DNA of 64,000 bases from the NCBI RefSeq assembly GCF_029222925.1, contig NZ_JARHUI010000002.1, forward strand, positions 558,001 through 622,000, written 5' to 3'. The notes below the pieces were generated by a model. The model was given only the letters and a program-made list of their open reading frames with translations, was not told the origin of the DNA and made no database searches. How positions within the stretch are numbered: position 1 is the stretch's first letter; each line of letters begins with the position of its first letter. Below, piece by piece: positions 1 to 9,424 of this stretch. The position numbers and the translations under genes are program-made. The DNA comes from Algoriphagus sp. CAU 1675 (GTDB taxonomy: Bacteria > Bacteroidota > Bacteroidia > Cytophagales > Cyclobacteriaceae).

Positions 1-138
1 GTCCACTGCGGATCTGGGGTTTCTGCATGCCATACCTTACTTGCACTTGATTATGCAGGCTTGGGCATTCCAAAATTGTACGTTGGGTCTTGGAGCGAAT
101 GGAGCCGAAATGACAAACCCATTGGCAAAAGTGTATGA
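1..138 (+). CDS. Sulfurtransferase (rhodanese/3-mercaptopyruvate type), C-terminal end
   Basis: Only the last 45 codons are inside the window, read in frame from base 1 to a TGA at 136-138. The fragment begins VHCGSGVSAC. This matches the active-site loop CGSGV(T/S)A of thiosulfate/3-mercaptopyruvate sulfurtransferases, whose cysteine (third codon here) carries the persulfide. It is followed by the usual C-terminal LYVGSWSEW block. Such enzymes are two-domain cytoplasmic proteins that move sulfane sulfur to cyanide or thiols. The stop overlaps the start of the next gene (ATGA at 135-138), so the two are probably translationally coupled. Family assignment is firm; substrate is not decidable from the fragment. 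Confidence 0.88.
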   Translation, partial: VHCGSGVSACHTLLALDYAGLGIPKLYVGSWSEWSRNDKPIGKSV

Positions 139-794
139 CCCGATCGGGAAAAACAGCTGGAAAAAGAGTACAATCTCCTTCTGAGGAACGAGCCAATGCA
201 CTTTCCCATGGATTAGGCTTGGTTTTGGGAATTATTGGAATTCCCTTTCTGATTTTAAAAGCTTGGGAACAGGAGGACAGCAAGTTTCTCATTGGCGCGA
301 TTGCCTTTAGTATGGGAATTTTGATGGTGTATGGCTTTTCTACAGCCTATCATGCTGCAAAAGATTCAAGGAAAAAAGACAGACTGCAGATCATGGATCA
401 CGTTTCCATTTACTTTTTAATTGCAGGTTCGTATACTCCCATGGTTCTGGCAATCCTGAATACAGAAAAAGCCCTCCTCTTTCTTTCCATTATTTGGGTT
501 TCGGTTTTAATCGGAACTTTTTTCAAACTCTTTTTCACCGGAAAATTCAAAACGCTATCTGTGATCATCTACCTTACCATGGGATGGCTGGCGGTCCTGT
601 TTTTTAATGATTTGGTGGAAAAAATTCCTCTTGAAACTCTCATTTGGATTGGTGCAGGAGGTTTGAGTTATACCTTGGGTGTCTTTTTCTATGTTAAAAG
701 CAACAGACCCTTTTTCCATACCATTTGGCATGTATTTGTTTTAGGAGGAACTGCAGCCCATTTCGTGGCAGTATATCAATTGGTGTCCAATTGA
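135..794 (+). CDS. trhA: PAQR/hemolysin III family membrane protein (TrhA-like)
   Basis: 219-residue polytopic inner-membrane protein of the hemolysin III/PAQR family, about seven hydrophobic segments, the usual length. Family landmarks are visible: E18 and the SHGLG block with H25, the STAYHA motif with H73, the DHVSIYFLIAGSYTP block with D88, and C-terminal H195, H199 and H209 in HTIWH...AAHF. The histidines are the presumed metal site, and family members are linked to membrane homeostasis or hydrolase activity rather than true hemolysis. The start overlaps the stop of the upstream sulfurtransferase by four bases, suggesting one transcript. No promoter of its own was seen. Confidence 0.9.
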   Translation: MTRSGKTAGKRVQSPSEERANALSHGLGLVLGIIGIPFLILKAWEQEDSKFLIGAIAFSMGILMVYGFSTAYHAAKDSRKKDRLQIMDHVSIYFLIAGSYTPMVLAILNTEKALLFLSIIWVSVLIGTFFKLFFTGKFKTLSVIIYLTMGWLAVLFFNDLVEKIPLETLIWIGAGGLSYTLGVFFYVKSNRPFFHTIWHVFVLGGTAAHFVAVYQLVSN

Positions 795-906
795 TTGTTT
801 ATTGCCACTTTTCTTTCTTTCCAATAGGAACTAGTATCCACTGGTAAAATTTTATTCCGGCATTAGAGGGGATTTTCTATATTGGAACGAACCCAAAACC
901 CGCTCT

Positions 907-2013
907 ATGAATTTACAGTCACCCCAACCCACCCAAAGATTGGTGTCACTTGACGTGTACCGTGGACTCACGATGTTTCTCCTTGCAGCAGAAGCCTCTT
1001 TGATATACGATGCTTTTCTGGAAATTTTCCCCGAAGGAGTTACAGGCCATGGATTTTTCCTTCAGTTTACCCATCATGAATGGAACGGACTCCGATTTTG
1101 GGACTTGATACAGCCATTCTTCATGTTTATTGTAGGAGTGGCTATGCCTTTTTCCCTGAACAAGAGATTGGCACTCAGTGAGGACAGAAGCAAAGTCACC
1201 TTACACATTCTGAAGCGTTGTTTATTCCTATTTCTCTTTGGTACCGGTCTGCATTGTGTGTATTCGGGAAAACTGGTATTCGAACTCTGGAATGTCTTGA
1301 CCCAGCTGTCCTTTACCATTCTAGTGACCTATTTTCTTTTGAGACAGCCTTGGAAAATTCAACTGGGAGTTTCCCTTGCCCTATTAGCTTTAACTGAAAT
1401 CCTCTATCGGGTCTACAATCCCGAAGTTCCTTTTGAGCATGGAACCAATTTTGGCAACTATACCGACCAACTTTTGATGGGTAAGATCAACCGCGGTGGT
1501 TGGGTAGCTATCAATGCCATCCCTACCGCAGCCCATACTATTTGGGGGGCGATCTGTGGCAACTTGCTGCTTTCGGCCAAAGCTCCCTCAGAAAAAATCA
1601 AAACAATCGCATTTGCGGGAATCATTGGCTTGGTACTGGGTTATGGGCTGGATTGGGCAGGAATCACGCCTATTATCAAAAGAATCAGCACCACGGCATT
1701 TGTCTTTGCATCCGGTGGATTGGCATTACTTTCTCTGGCCTTTTTCTACTGGTGGGTAGATATCAAAAACCGAAGAAAAGGAATCTTTATATTCCTGATC
1801 GTAGGAATGAACTCCATCTTTATTTACCTCTTTGCCGAAGTTCTGGGACACCGCTGGCTATTTCAGTTTCTTGAAATCTTTACTACCGGCTTTTTAAGCT
1901 GGATGGGATTCGGAGAACACGGCCTTGCTTTGATTACCGCATTTGCAACCCTGGGAGCCATGTGGGGACTTTGTTACTTCCTCTATAGAAAAGGGATTTT
2001 CTTTAGGATATAA
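907..2013 (+). CDS. DUF5009/HGSNAT-like membrane acyltransferase
   Basis: 368-residue integral membrane protein with roughly ten hydrophobic stretches. The N-terminus has RLVSLDVYRGLTM and then WDLIQPFFMFIVGVAMPFS, the pattern of the DUF5009 family, which is related to heparan-alpha-glucosaminide N-acetyltransferase (HGSNAT/NagX). Relatives move an acetyl group across the membrane onto an amino sugar. A histidine-bearing segment (FTHHEWNGLRFWD) lies where the HGSNAT family has its active-site histidine, but I cannot confirm equivalence. It follows trhA after 112 bases. The role is inferred from family only; the substrate is unknown. Confidence 0.75.
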   Translation: MNLQSPQPTQRLVSLDVYRGLTMFLLAAEASLIYDAFLEIFPEGVTGHGFFLQFTHHEWNGLRFWDLIQPFFMFIVGVAMPFSLNKRLALSEDRSKVTLHILKRCLFLFLFGTGLHCVYSGKLVFELWNVLTQLSFTILVTYFLLRQPWKIQLGVSLALLALTEILYRVYNPEVPFEHGTNFGNYTDQLLMGKINRGGWVAINAIPTAAHTIWGAICGNLLLSAKAPSEKIKTIAFAGIIGLVLGYGLDWAGITPIIKRISTTAFVFASGGLALLSLAFFYWWVDIKNRRKGIFIFLIVGMNSIFIYLFAEVLGHRWLFQFLEIFTTGFLSWMGFGEHGLALITAFATLGAMWGLCYFLYRKGIFFRI

Positions 2014-2021
2014 GAGTTCTT

Positions 2022-2447
2022 TCAAAATGGAAAATGAAAACAAAAAATCAATAAGAAAAATAAGACCAAAGGGCCTAAAGTAATCCAAAGGTATATTTTC
2101 CAGTACTTTTTTCTGACAGGTTCCTCCAGAAGAGTTAAAGGTTCTCCAATTGGAACCAGCCATTTATAAATCATTCTGGAAGCAAACCTCAATATGATCA
2201 AAGAGCCAAAAGCAAGAATTAAGGTCCATAATGCTTTATCATTTTCAGATTGAAAATGATATCGAAATCCAAATTGGGTGAGGATCAAAACTAAAATCCC
2301 CATCCCTGAAATCCAGGGTAAAAGAAGAAGTGAAAAAAGGCCATGTCTATAACTGGACAGGGTAATTTTCTCACCATATTTTTTATACTCTTCAGTATAA
2401 AATAAATTCCGAAATGCTAAAAAATACCTTTGAAGGAAGGAATGCAT
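2022..2447 (-). CDS. Hypothetical membrane protein
   Basis: 141 residues with three strong hydrophobic segments (about 33-60, 70-88 and 117-140) and a basic, aromatic N-terminus (FLQRYFLAFRNLFYTEEYKKYGEK). I do not recognise the family. The short loops and the FRNLF...YGEKI start resemble small Bacteroidota membrane proteins next to DUF3667-type genes, but that is only an impression. It converges on the acyltransferase gene with 8 bases between stops, and lies 14 bases after the start side of the peptidase-like gene's stop on the same strand. Confidence 0.6.
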   Translation of the reverse strand: MHSFLQRYFLAFRNLFYTEEYKKYGEKITLSSYRHGLFSLLLLPWISGMGILVLILTQFGFRYHFQSENDKALWTLILAFGSLIILRFASRMIYKWLVPIGEPLTLLEEPVRKKYWKIYLWITLGPLVLFFLLIFCFHFPF

Positions 2448-2461
2448 ATCCTATTTGTGGA

Positions 2462-3508
2462 TCAAAAATTCCCCATATCCACATCCTTGACAAACTGAAT
2501 CAAACCCGGGAAGAAATGTTCTTGATCGTCATATTGAACTAGGTGGGCTCCTTCCGGGCAATGGAGATAGCGTCCGTTTTGAACTTGGGAAGCCATCCAT
2601 TTCATATGCTCCGGATCCATGGTATCATATTGACTTCCCACTACCAAAGTCGGAACTGAGATGGTAGGCAATTGGCTTTTGACATCCCAGCCTTTCAGAC
2701 TTGCACCGGGAGTGATCCCAAACTCGCTAAAACCCTGCATATAGACATAGACTCCCGGGTTCATATGTTTCATAGCCCGGTTGAAAGCCTCCGGCCACTC
2801 TTCCAAAGGTTTGCGCAATACATGTTCGGGGTAATAGTATTCCATCAGCAATTCACCATAACGGGGATTGGAAAAATCCTGATTTTGCTCCATCTCCATT
2901 ACCTCCTCATACACCTCCTTGGGCATCTGAGGCCCCAAAACTTCCTTGGCATAGTTCTCATAATCTTCCAGACTTGCCATCATATTGGAGATGATCAGCC
3001 CCTTGAGTTTATCCTGATGACGGAAAGCGTATTCCATAGCCAATATTCCTCCCCAGGATTGGCCATATAGGTAAAAATTATCCTGATCCAAGCCCAAGGC
3101 CTGACGAACCTGCTCCACCTCATCCACAAAGCGCTCAATGGTCCAGAGGCTAGAATCCTCCGGCTGATCCGAATAATAGGAGCCCAACTGGTCGTAATAG
3201 ATATACTCAATCCCCTCTTGAGGCAGATAGCCATCATAGCTCATGAAAATCTCATGGGTCCATCCTGGTCCTCCGTGAAGGAGCAAAACCTTTTGAGTGG
3301 GGTTATTTCCTACCCGTTTGGTCCAAACCTTGAATTCCCCTTTTGGAGTCTGTATCGGGATCATCCTGATCCCTCCCTCCCACTGATCATCCCGATTTGA
3401 AAAATCCAGATAGGATGATTCAGAAATAGCAACTTGGGTATCAGGGGACTTTTGGCAGGAAATCAAAAGGGAGAAAACCAAAAGCCAAAAAGGGATATTT
3501 TTTTTCAT
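2462..3508 (-). CDS. Proline iminopeptidase-like alpha/beta-hydrolase lipoprotein (peptidase S33 type)
   Basis: The start at 3508 was chosen because it gives a textbook lipoprotein signal (MKKNIPFWLL...LLISC, lipidated Cys18). A longer reading frame upstream would bury it. The 348-residue product has the oxyanion-loop block HGGPGW (78-83), nucleophile elbow GQSWGG with Ser151, candidate acid Asp295 (SQYDTMDP) and His322 (PEGAHL). This is the complete triad of prolyl iminopeptidases/prolinases (S33). Family members release N-terminal proline or act as small esterases. The lipoprotein signal places it in the envelope, probably anchored facing the periplasm or the surface. Exact substrate is not predictable. 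Confidence 0.85.
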   Translation of the reverse strand: MKKNIPFWLLVFSLLISCQKSPDTQVAISESSYLDFSNRDDQWEGGIRMIPIQTPKGEFKVWTKRVGNNPTQKVLLLHGGPGWTHEIFMSYDGYLPQEGIEYIYYDQLGSYYSDQPEDSSLWTIERFVDEVEQVRQALGLDQDNFYLYGQSWGGILAMEYAFRHQDKLKGLIISNMMASLEDYENYAKEVLGPQMPKEVYEEVMEMEQNQDFSNPRYGELLMEYYYPEHVLRKPLEEWPEAFNRAMKHMNPGVYVYMQGFSEFGITPGASLKGWDVKSQLPTISVPTLVVGSQYDTMDPEHMKWMASQVQNGRYLHCPEGAHLVQYDDQEHFFPGLIQFVKDVDMGNF

Positions 3509-3631
3509 AGCTAGTATTTGAATGATTTTTTTGAAAATACGGGAAAAATTTTTGTAGCTCAACCTCATCTCTTTTTTAACAAAAAAATCCAAGCCTATCG
3601 GCTCGGATCTTTTCTATACATTCAAAAAACC

Positions 3632-4798
3632 CTAGACTTTTTCAACCCAGTCCACCCCTGTGTCCTTCCAGGCTCTTTCCTTGGCAGAATCGAGGACTGC
3701 CTCACAAACTTTTTGGGTTTCGAAGGCATCCCTGAAAGTTGGATGGCAAGGTTCACCGGTTTCTAGACTGTGAAAAAAGTCTGCAACCTGATGGATAAAG
3801 GAATGCTCATATCCAATGGAAGTTCCCGGGATCCACCAGCGACTCATGTAGGGATGATCTCCATCCGTGACGTGGATTGATCTCCAGCCTCTGAGTGTAC
3901 CCTCATCATCATGGTCAAAGTATTCGAGACGGGTCAGGTCATGTAAATCCCAACGAATGGAAGCATGCTCACCGTTGATTTCAAAGGTATAAAGCGCCTT
4001 ATGACCTCGGGCATATCTTGTAGCCTCAAACAGTCCCAAAGAACCGTTGGCAAAATGACACTGGAAGGTACAGGCATCATCGATTCCAACAGCCTGTTTT
4101 TCACCTGTGCCCTGATGCACACGTTCCTTGATAAAGGTTTCTGTCATGGCAGAGACATCCTTGATTCCTCCGTTGATCCACATGGCAGTATCGATACAGT
4201 GTGCCAGCAAATCCCCAGTCACCCCGGATCCAGCAGCGGCTACATCCAGTCTCCAAAGTGCATCTCCTCCCTGAGGCAGATCCGGACTGATGGTCCAGTC
4301 CTGAAGGAAGTTGGCTCGGTAATGGAAGATTTTACCAAGTTTTCCTGAGGCTACGATATTCTTCGCCAAGGTCACAGCTGGGATTCTTCTATAGTTATAC
4401 CAAACCGTATTCTTCACTCCGGCTTCCTCCACGGCTTTTACCATTCCGGCAGCTTCTTCTACAGTTCTTGCCAAAGGCTTTTCACAAAGGATCATTTTTC
4501 CGGCTTTGGCTGCTGCAATGGCAATTTCCGCATGGGTGTCATTTGGAGTACAAATGTCCACAGCATCAATGTCATCCCTCTCAATAATTTTCCTCCAATC
4601 GGTTTCGTAGGATGCATAGCCCCATTGCTCAGCAAAGGCCTTAGCCTTTTCTTCCCTTCGGGAGCAGCAAGCCTGCAATACCGGGTTGTATTTATATTCT
4701 GGGAAAAAGTCAGCCAAACGCTTGTAGCCATTGGTATGGATCCGGCCCATCAATCCTGTTCCGATTAGGCCGATTCGTATAAGTTTTTTATCGCTCAT
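3632..4798 (-). CDS. Gfo/Idh/MocA family oxidoreductase (cytoplasmic)
   Basis: 388-residue NAD(P)-dependent sugar or inositol dehydrogenase of the Gfo/Idh/MocA superfamily. It has an N-terminal Rossmann fold with GTGLMG (residues 13-18), the family CEKPLA motif (Lys107 is the usual catalytic lysine), and a C-terminal alpha/beta domain with a DLLAHCID block. No export signal, so cytoplasmic. It is the last gene of a minus-strand series (DUF4432 protein, cupin, TIM-barrel isomerase, then this one, 146 bases on). The neighbours suggest oxidation or reduction of a sugar or 3-keto sugar released by the SusCD locus. Specific substrate is inference. Confidence 0.88.
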   Translation of the reverse strand: MSDKKLIRIGLIGTGLMGRIHTNGYKRLADFFPEYKYNPVLQACCSRREEKAKAFAEQWGYASYETDWRKIIERDDIDAVDICTPNDTHAEIAIAAAKAGKMILCEKPLARTVEEAAGMVKAVEEAGVKNTVWYNYRRIPAVTLAKNIVASGKLGKIFHYRANFLQDWTISPDLPQGGDALWRLDVAAAGSGVTGDLLAHCIDTAMWINGGIKDVSAMTETFIKERVHQGTGEKQAVGIDDACTFQCHFANGSLGLFEATRYARGHKALYTFEINGEHASIRWDLHDLTRLEYFDHDDEGTLRGWRSIHVTDGDHPYMSRWWIPGTSIGYEHSFIHQVADFFHSLETGEPCHPTFRDAFETQKVCEAVLDSAKERAWKDTGVDWVEKV

Positions 4799-4944
4799 TG
4801 TTTAGAAATTTAAATTTGAAAGATTAGAGGTTTGGAAAATCGCAAGGAAGGTTTGGGAAGTAGAAACTATTGAACTCAGGAGGCTTTGCTCCTTTCATGT
4901 CCTGTTATCACCCTTATTTCTTAATTCCCTATATCCTTCACAAA

Positions 4945-5967
4945 TCACTCTTTCCAGCCATGCGCTTCCCGCACTTTGATCATCGCTGCTAGGATATCGT
5001 TCCAGGTTTGCTGGTTTTCCATCACTGCATTTGGGAACATACAACCGTCCCAACAGATGTGCTTGAATGCTTTGGTCAGGTTTCCATTTTCATCCCTCAA
5101 CCAGTAGCCTGCATCGTGAGCAATATCCAGGAGTCCATTTGGATCTGTCGCCTGGCAGTGCCTTCCTGTTTTGTCATGGGAGCCAGAACCGAAAACAGAA
5201 CCGTCATTTTGCGCCACATGAAAGTCTATGGTCCAAGGACGAAGGGCATCCGTAACCGTCTTCAAAGCTGCTTTGATCGCCTCTCGGTCATGCAAGTCTG
5301 CATCTGCAGGAAGGATTCTGTGCTCAGGAGCATTGTAGCCTAATGTATATAAAAAAGTATGGGACATATCTGCTTGGAAACCTATATTCGGACGATCCAC
5401 CATTTCAAGGAGTTCTACCATGTGTTTCCAGCTATGCATGGCTCCCCAACAGATCTCTCCTTCTGCCGCGAGTTTTTCTCCAAAGCCGGCAGCTACATCA
5501 CATGCCTCACGGAAAGTCTCTGCGATCTGCTTGGTATTTCCAACCGGGTCTTTGGCCCAATCGGATACTCCAGCAGCAGAATCAATTCTTACAACTCCAT
5601 AATGGCGAACGCCGAGTTCTTTTAGCTTTTGGCCGAATTCACAGGATTTGCGCACCATTTCGACAAAAGTTTTTCTCTGCTCTGCGGTTCCCATTGCGGA
5701 ACCGGCCCAAATGGGAGCAACCAAGGAACCTACGTTCAGATTGTATTTGGAGACTTTATCGGCCAGTTTCTTTGCTTCATCCGGATTGTTCAGATCAAAA
5801 TGCGGTTCGAGCAGACCCACATCTATTCCATCAAATTTCACCCCATTGACTTCTGCGGCTGCAGTCATTTCAATAAGGGAATCAAAAGGAATTACCGGTT
5901 CGGAATCCGGGCCTTTGCCCACCAATCCCGGCCAAGTGGCGTTGTGGAGTTTGGGAAAGTTATTCAT
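4945..5967 (-). CDS. Sugar phosphate isomerase/epimerase family protein (xylose-isomerase-like TIM barrel)
   Basis: 340 residues, no signal peptide. The pattern is that of AP-endonuclease-2/xylose-isomerase TIM barrels: strand-like blocks such as [49 protein letters not shown] and a late DFHVAQNDG, with Glu/Asp/His residues placed as metal ligands. Such proteins isomerise or epimerise sugars, or in 3-keto-sugar pathways hydrate keto-glycals. It lies between the cupin protein and the Gfo/Idh/MocA oxidoreductase on one strand (68 and 146 base gaps), so the three likely act on the same intermediate. Reaction not decidable from sequence alone. Confidence 0.82.
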   Translation of the reverse strand: MNNFPKLHNATWPGLVGKGPDSEPVIPFDSLIEMTAAAEVNGVKFDGIDVGLLEPHFDLNNPDEAKKLADKVSKYNLNVGSLVAPIWAGSAMGTAEQRKTFVEMVRKSCEFGQKLKELGVRHYGVVRIDSAAGVSDWAKDPVGNTKQIAETFREACDVAAGFGEKLAAEGEICWGAMHSWKHMVELLEMVDRPNIGFQADMSHTFLYTLGYNAPEHRILPADADLHDREAIKAALKTVTDALRPWTIDFHVAQNDGSVFGSGSHDKTGRHCQATDPNGLLDIAHDAGYWLRDENGNLTKAFKHICWDGCMFPNAVMENQQTWNDILAAMIKVREAHGWKE

Positions 5968-6035
5968 AATATTAAGGTTATAGGGTTATTTGATTCGAAA
6001 AAGAAAAGGCAGAGGGTAGATCCCTCTCCCTAGGA

Positions 6036-7244
6036 TTATTTTACGATGAGATCCGGATTATCCGGGCCAAAGTGCTTCAGCATCACAATAGGATCAGTCT
6101 TGGAAAGGTTAGTGATTTTCACGCCTGCTTGTGCTGCCTGCTCGCTCACGAAGTACTCATCATGGGTCAATTGCCCGAAGCGGATCAGAGAGGGGGTTTC
6201 AATATCCCAAACTCCAAGCTTCCCATGGCCCTGCATCATGATAAAGCCATATGCACCGGAATCCTTGATGACCACCGTCTGACCTGGGAATACGGTCAAT
6301 TCCTTTGCACTGTAATCATGGGAACGGTAGCAAATCCAGTTTTCATAATAACCTGCAGCATGCATGGTATTTACATCAGTCACCGGCAATGGCTCCATGT
6401 AGTGATTATCCATCAAATTAGGGTTGACATTGAGATCCCAATCGATCATTTCCACCAGAAGTTCGTAATCCCCCCATCGGTTTTTAGGAGTCGCATTCCA
6501 TAGCAGTTCCTCTGGAATAATGGCTTCATTCACCAGAGATTGGTACATAGCGAAAATATCAGAAGCCTTTTGAGGCTCATAGGTACACAAACTACCTGGA
6601 GCATGAAGCATTCCTGGAGGCACATCCCAACCTGTTCCGGGTTGCAATCGGAAAGCCTGGGAGTAATTGGTGATCTTATTGTCCCCTTTATTGAAATTTT
6701 TAAGGCAATCCAAAATTGTTTCCTTGCTGGTTCCCGGAGCTATTCCGAAGAAGGTATAAGGGAAATCTCCCCCATGGTTATTCACCTGAGGAGGAAAATA
6801 GTATGCCTCAGGTTTTCCATTTTGTCCAGTCAGTTTTCCAAATTCATCACTCGGGTGAATATGATGTGGAAGAGGCCCCATATTGTCAAAAAATTTGGAG
6901 TACATGGGCCAGGACTTGTACTTGTTCCAAAGTCGGGAACCGATGATGTCTGCTCCCAGCTCATCTATGGCGTCCTTTAGTAGGAACAGTTCTGTTTTGC
7001 CTCCATCTTCGTAGGCAATATGGCTCAATCCTTCATTTTTGGAAGTAAGGGGGCCGTTTTCAGCAGGAGTAGTTGAGGCAAACCAACGCTCGTCAATCCC
7101 TCCTCGGGCACCTCCCAAAGCATAATAATCATCAGGGTGAAGCTTGATTCTCCTACCGGGTACGCAAAAGGAACGCGGCACCCAAGTTGGTGTCAATCTT
7201 AAAACTCCCTCGCCCTGTTCCAGGGCTTTTTTTGCTAAACTCAT
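6036..7244 (-). CDS. Phosphomannose-isomerase-like cupin protein of unknown function
   Basis: 402 residues, no signal peptide. I do not recognise a named family, but it carries what look like the metal ligands of type I phosphomannose isomerases in the right order: PHHIHPSDE (the His-x-His pair), then GKPEAYYF (the Glu), then GMLHAPG (the late His in a beta-turn). The sequence otherwise diverges strongly, with long inserts and a characteristic start (RRIKLHPDDYYALGG). Likely a double-stranded beta-helix metalloenzyme acting on an unphosphorylated or keto sugar. It sits between a DUF4432 epimerase-like protein and a TIM-barrel isomerase in the same direction. Function is inference. Confidence 0.6.
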   Translation of the reverse strand: MSLAKKALEQGEGVLRLTPTWVPRSFCVPGRRIKLHPDDYYALGGARGGIDERWFASTTPAENGPLTSKNEGLSHIAYEDGGKTELFLLKDAIDELGADIIGSRLWNKYKSWPMYSKFFDNMGPLPHHIHPSDEFGKLTGQNGKPEAYYFPPQVNNHGGDFPYTFFGIAPGTSKETILDCLKNFNKGDNKITNYSQAFRLQPGTGWDVPPGMLHAPGSLCTYEPQKASDIFAMYQSLVNEAIIPEELLWNATPKNRWGDYELLVEMIDWDLNVNPNLMDNHYMEPLPVTDVNTMHAAGYYENWICYRSHDYSAKELTVFPGQTVVIKDSGAYGFIMMQGHGKLGVWDIETPSLIRFGQLTHDEYFVSEQAAQAGVKITNLSKTDPIVMLKHFGPDNPDLIVK

Positions 7245-7323
7245 AGTATTGGTTATTAGGTAATTGAGTTATTGTTATTTGAAGATTGAAAGAATGAAAC
7301 CTTCCAATTCATCATTTCTAATT

Positions 7324-8382
7324 CTACATTTTAAATCCCCTTGCTTTTTCTCCTGTCAACACTTCCAACCTCAAATCATAGGTTCTGCTTTCCCCGGGTT
7401 CGAGAAGGATCAAGGTTCCGTTTTCCCTTGCCGCAGCCTGACCAATTGGTGGATGGGTGGCCGGTTCAAGGGCCGTTACGTATTCGTTTTTTCCCCAGTG
7501 CTGCCAGTTGATCAACCAGGGCATCTGATCTTTGGAGAAGGAGATTTTCAAAGCCAAGCCCAATTGATCATTGGCATAGCCACAGGTCACCATTCCTTCT
7601 GAATCAGCCTGGGGATCAATAAAGGCCACATCCTCCCCAAATCCTGTATGCTCCTCCATGGGTGGGGCACAGAGTGTAAATTCATGTACCCTATTGAACT
7701 TCGTGTTATTGGCATCCGTAGCTTTGGGCTTCTTTTCCCCTTCCCACACGATCCTCGTCCCCTCATCAATCAGAGGCCATCCGCAATTGATATGATATAG
7801 GATCATATGAGGTGCGGGGGAATTTCCACGATTGGTCACCCTGTCCTGGATTCGGATTTCAGCAGAACCTATGCTCCCGGAAACAGATCTCAACATCTCC
7901 AGGCTAGGACCAAAGGTGGTCGTTTCCCGCACTTTGGCTACAATCTCAAAGCTGAGATCCCCGAAAAATATATCCGGCTGCCGTATGGAAATGAGTTCGG
8001 CAGGCGTATTGGAATAATTCCCGTGAAGTCCCCTTGTACCACTTTCATCCGAATTGGGCGGTCCCGCATTGGAAAGACCACAGGTGGTCAACAAGCCACC
8101 TCCAAAAGTTCTCAACCAGTCGATCCCTTGATTGGAAAAAGGCTGAGGGCCTGTCAAGCCTGCATGGGAAATCCAAGCCAGGCTGTTTTGATTGAAGAAA
8201 GCATCCAGGATATCCATTCCCCGATCGAGCACCAATTTGTATCGGAGCCCGGTACCGGTATTGATCCAAGCGATTCGAACATTGCGCCCCGGACCATTAT
8301 CCAAGACTGAGGTTTCGATTCCCCCGAGTTGCTGGGAATTTGAGAGCTTATATTTCCAATTGCCGATGTCGGAAAGATTCAT
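7324..8382 (-). CDS. DUF4432 / aldose-1-epimerase-like protein
   Basis: 352-residue cytoplasmic protein resembling DUF4432, a galactose-mutarotase-like beta-sandwich family. Recognisable blocks are the early YKLVLDRGMDI segment, WLRTFGGGLLTTCGL, RGLHGNYSNTPAE, a central MILYHINCGWPLI (the mutarotase-type histidine region) and a C-terminal region around NWQHWGKNEYVTALEPAT. Aldose epimerases interconvert alpha and beta anomers with a His/Glu pair. It is first of the four-gene run ending at 3632. The upstream 277 bases hold a terminator for the previous operon and one CAGGACAG-like site, so this run may have its own promoter. Confidence 0.8.
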   Translation of the reverse strand: MNLSDIGNWKYKLSNSQQLGGIETSVLDNGPGRNVRIAWINTGTGLRYKLVLDRGMDILDAFFNQNSLAWISHAGLTGPQPFSNQGIDWLRTFGGGLLTTCGLSNAGPPNSDESGTRGLHGNYSNTPAELISIRQPDIFFGDLSFEIVAKVRETTTFGPSLEMLRSVSGSIGSAEIRIQDRVTNRGNSPAPHMILYHINCGWPLIDEGTRIVWEGEKKPKATDANNTKFNRVHEFTLCAPPMEEHTGFGEDVAFIDPQADSEGMVTCGYANDQLGLALKISFSKDQMPWLINWQHWGKNEYVTALEPATHPPIGQAAARENGTLILLEPGESRTYDLRLEVLTGEKARGFKM

Positions 8383-8430
8383 TTGCTAGGATTAAAAGGA
8401 TTGGTAACCTATAAAAAAGAGCCTCTGAGA

Positions 8431-8438
8431 CTGTCCTG
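8431..8438 (-). promoter_or_regulatory. Single CAGGACAG site upstream of the DUF4432 gene
   Basis: One copy, on the minus strand, of the octamer that occurs as phased pairs in front of susC. It lies 49 bases upstream of the DUF4432 start and next to an ATATAGGG block that also occurs near one of the susC sites. No second copy 10 bases away, so it is at best a half-site and may be chance. Confidence 0.25.
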
Positions 8439-8570
8439 CCCTATATGGGTTAGACATTTCTGCCGGATAGGAAATTAGCCAAAAAGACAGGGAAGATTCT
8501 GCCGTTTGTCAAAAATTGAGTCGAAAAATTGGGTTGGTGCTGCAAAGGCCGATCAATGCCAACAAAACTT

Positions 8571-8611
8571 AAAAAAGAAAGGCGCAGTATTCAACTGCGC
8601 CTTTCTTTTAG
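8571..8611 (-). terminator. Rho-independent terminator after the DUF1080 gene
   Basis: Perfect 12-base-pair stem GAAAGGCGCAGT (8577-8588) with its complement at 8594-8605 and a 5-base loop, flanked by A- and T-runs so it can work in both directions. It lies 49 bases past the DUF1080 stop and ends the susC/susD/heme-protein/DUF1080 series. Transcription of the DUF4432 run therefore probably restarts below it. Confidence 0.88.
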
Positions 8612-8659
8612 GATAACCCGGAAGATTCTCCGAGTTTTTGTTTTAATCATTGATCGAGT

Positions 8660-9424
8660 TTACATTTTTTTCAACTGGATATTTTTAAACATCACCTTCA
8701 TTGGAGGACCCACATGGACCTGAAAGCCCATCAAACCAGAAAGCATTCTATTTTTCGCATCCTCATCATGGACTTCACTCATTAATACCCCATTGACATA
8801 ATGTTTCATTACATTTCCTTTGATCACGAGATGAATAGAATTCCAGTCCCCTTTTTTGATCAGATTACCGAGTTCTTCGCGATCTCCCAATTCCTCCACA
8901 AGATTGAGTCCTTTCCAGGCATTTCGCTCCACATAGCCACGAACCTCAGTAATGCTATCCGGCTGAGAAGTAATTCGCGTCTTCTGGCCACGGTAAGCCA
9001 AAGTAGTCCGTTTTCTTTCCTCGTAATTTTGACCGGTGTAGCGATTGCCTCCGTCAATATCCGCCTGATAACCACGAAGTGCATAGGGAACCTCTGTAAA
9101 GCGATCACTTCGATATTGCACGCCGGAATTACCCTTTTCTGAAATCCAGTAATCCACTTTCAGCTCAAAGTCGCCCAATTCTCCGCCTTTCCAAATGATG
9201 AAGGTATTGGCTTTGAGTATAGTTTCAGGTGTAATTTCCCCAACAATCGCCCCATCTTTTACCGACCAATACACAGGGTTGTACTCCCATCCATCCAGAG
9301 TTTTTCCATCAAAAATGGACACAAAATCCGATTCCTTTTCCTTGGACATAAAGCCCGCAAGGAAAAGTACAGTAGCCGTCAAAACGGCCACTGACTTTAA
9401 TGTATATGAAGTTGAGAGTTTCAT
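8660..9424 (-). CDS. DUF1080 family protein (3-keto-disaccharide hydrolase/lyase type), secreted
   Basis: 254 residues with an N-terminal signal sequence (hydrophobic VAVLTATVLFLAGF), so exported. The body is a DUF1080 concanavalin-like jelly roll: the FVSIFDGKTLDGWE opening, KVDYWISEKGNSGVQYRS, and the closing HVGPPMKVMFKNIQLKKM. Proteins of this family cleave 3-keto-glycosides. The start overlaps the upstream cytochrome-type gene's stop (ATGA at 9421-9424), implying coupled translation. Together with the dehydrogenase-like partner this suggests an extracytoplasmic step acting on an oxidised sugar. The family is clear; substrate and hydrolase-versus-lyase mode are inference. Confidence 0.88.
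   Translation of the reverse strand: MKLSTSYTLKSVAVLTATVLFLAGFMSKEKESDFVSIFDGKTLDGWEYNPVYWSVKDGAIVGEITPETILKANTFIIWKGGELGDFELKVDYWISEKGNSGVQYRSDRFTEVPYALRGYQADIDGGNRYTGQNYEERKRTTLAYRGQKTRITSQPDSITEVRGYVERNAWKGLNLVEELGDREELGNLIKKGDWNSIHLVIKGNVMKHYVNGVLMSEVHDEDAKNRMLSGLMGFQVHVGPPMKVMFKNIQLKKM

Noticed and set aside
2672..3070. Plus-strand open frame opposite the peptidase-like gene
   Set aside because: Antisense shadow of a well-supported alpha/beta-hydrolase with full catalytic triad.
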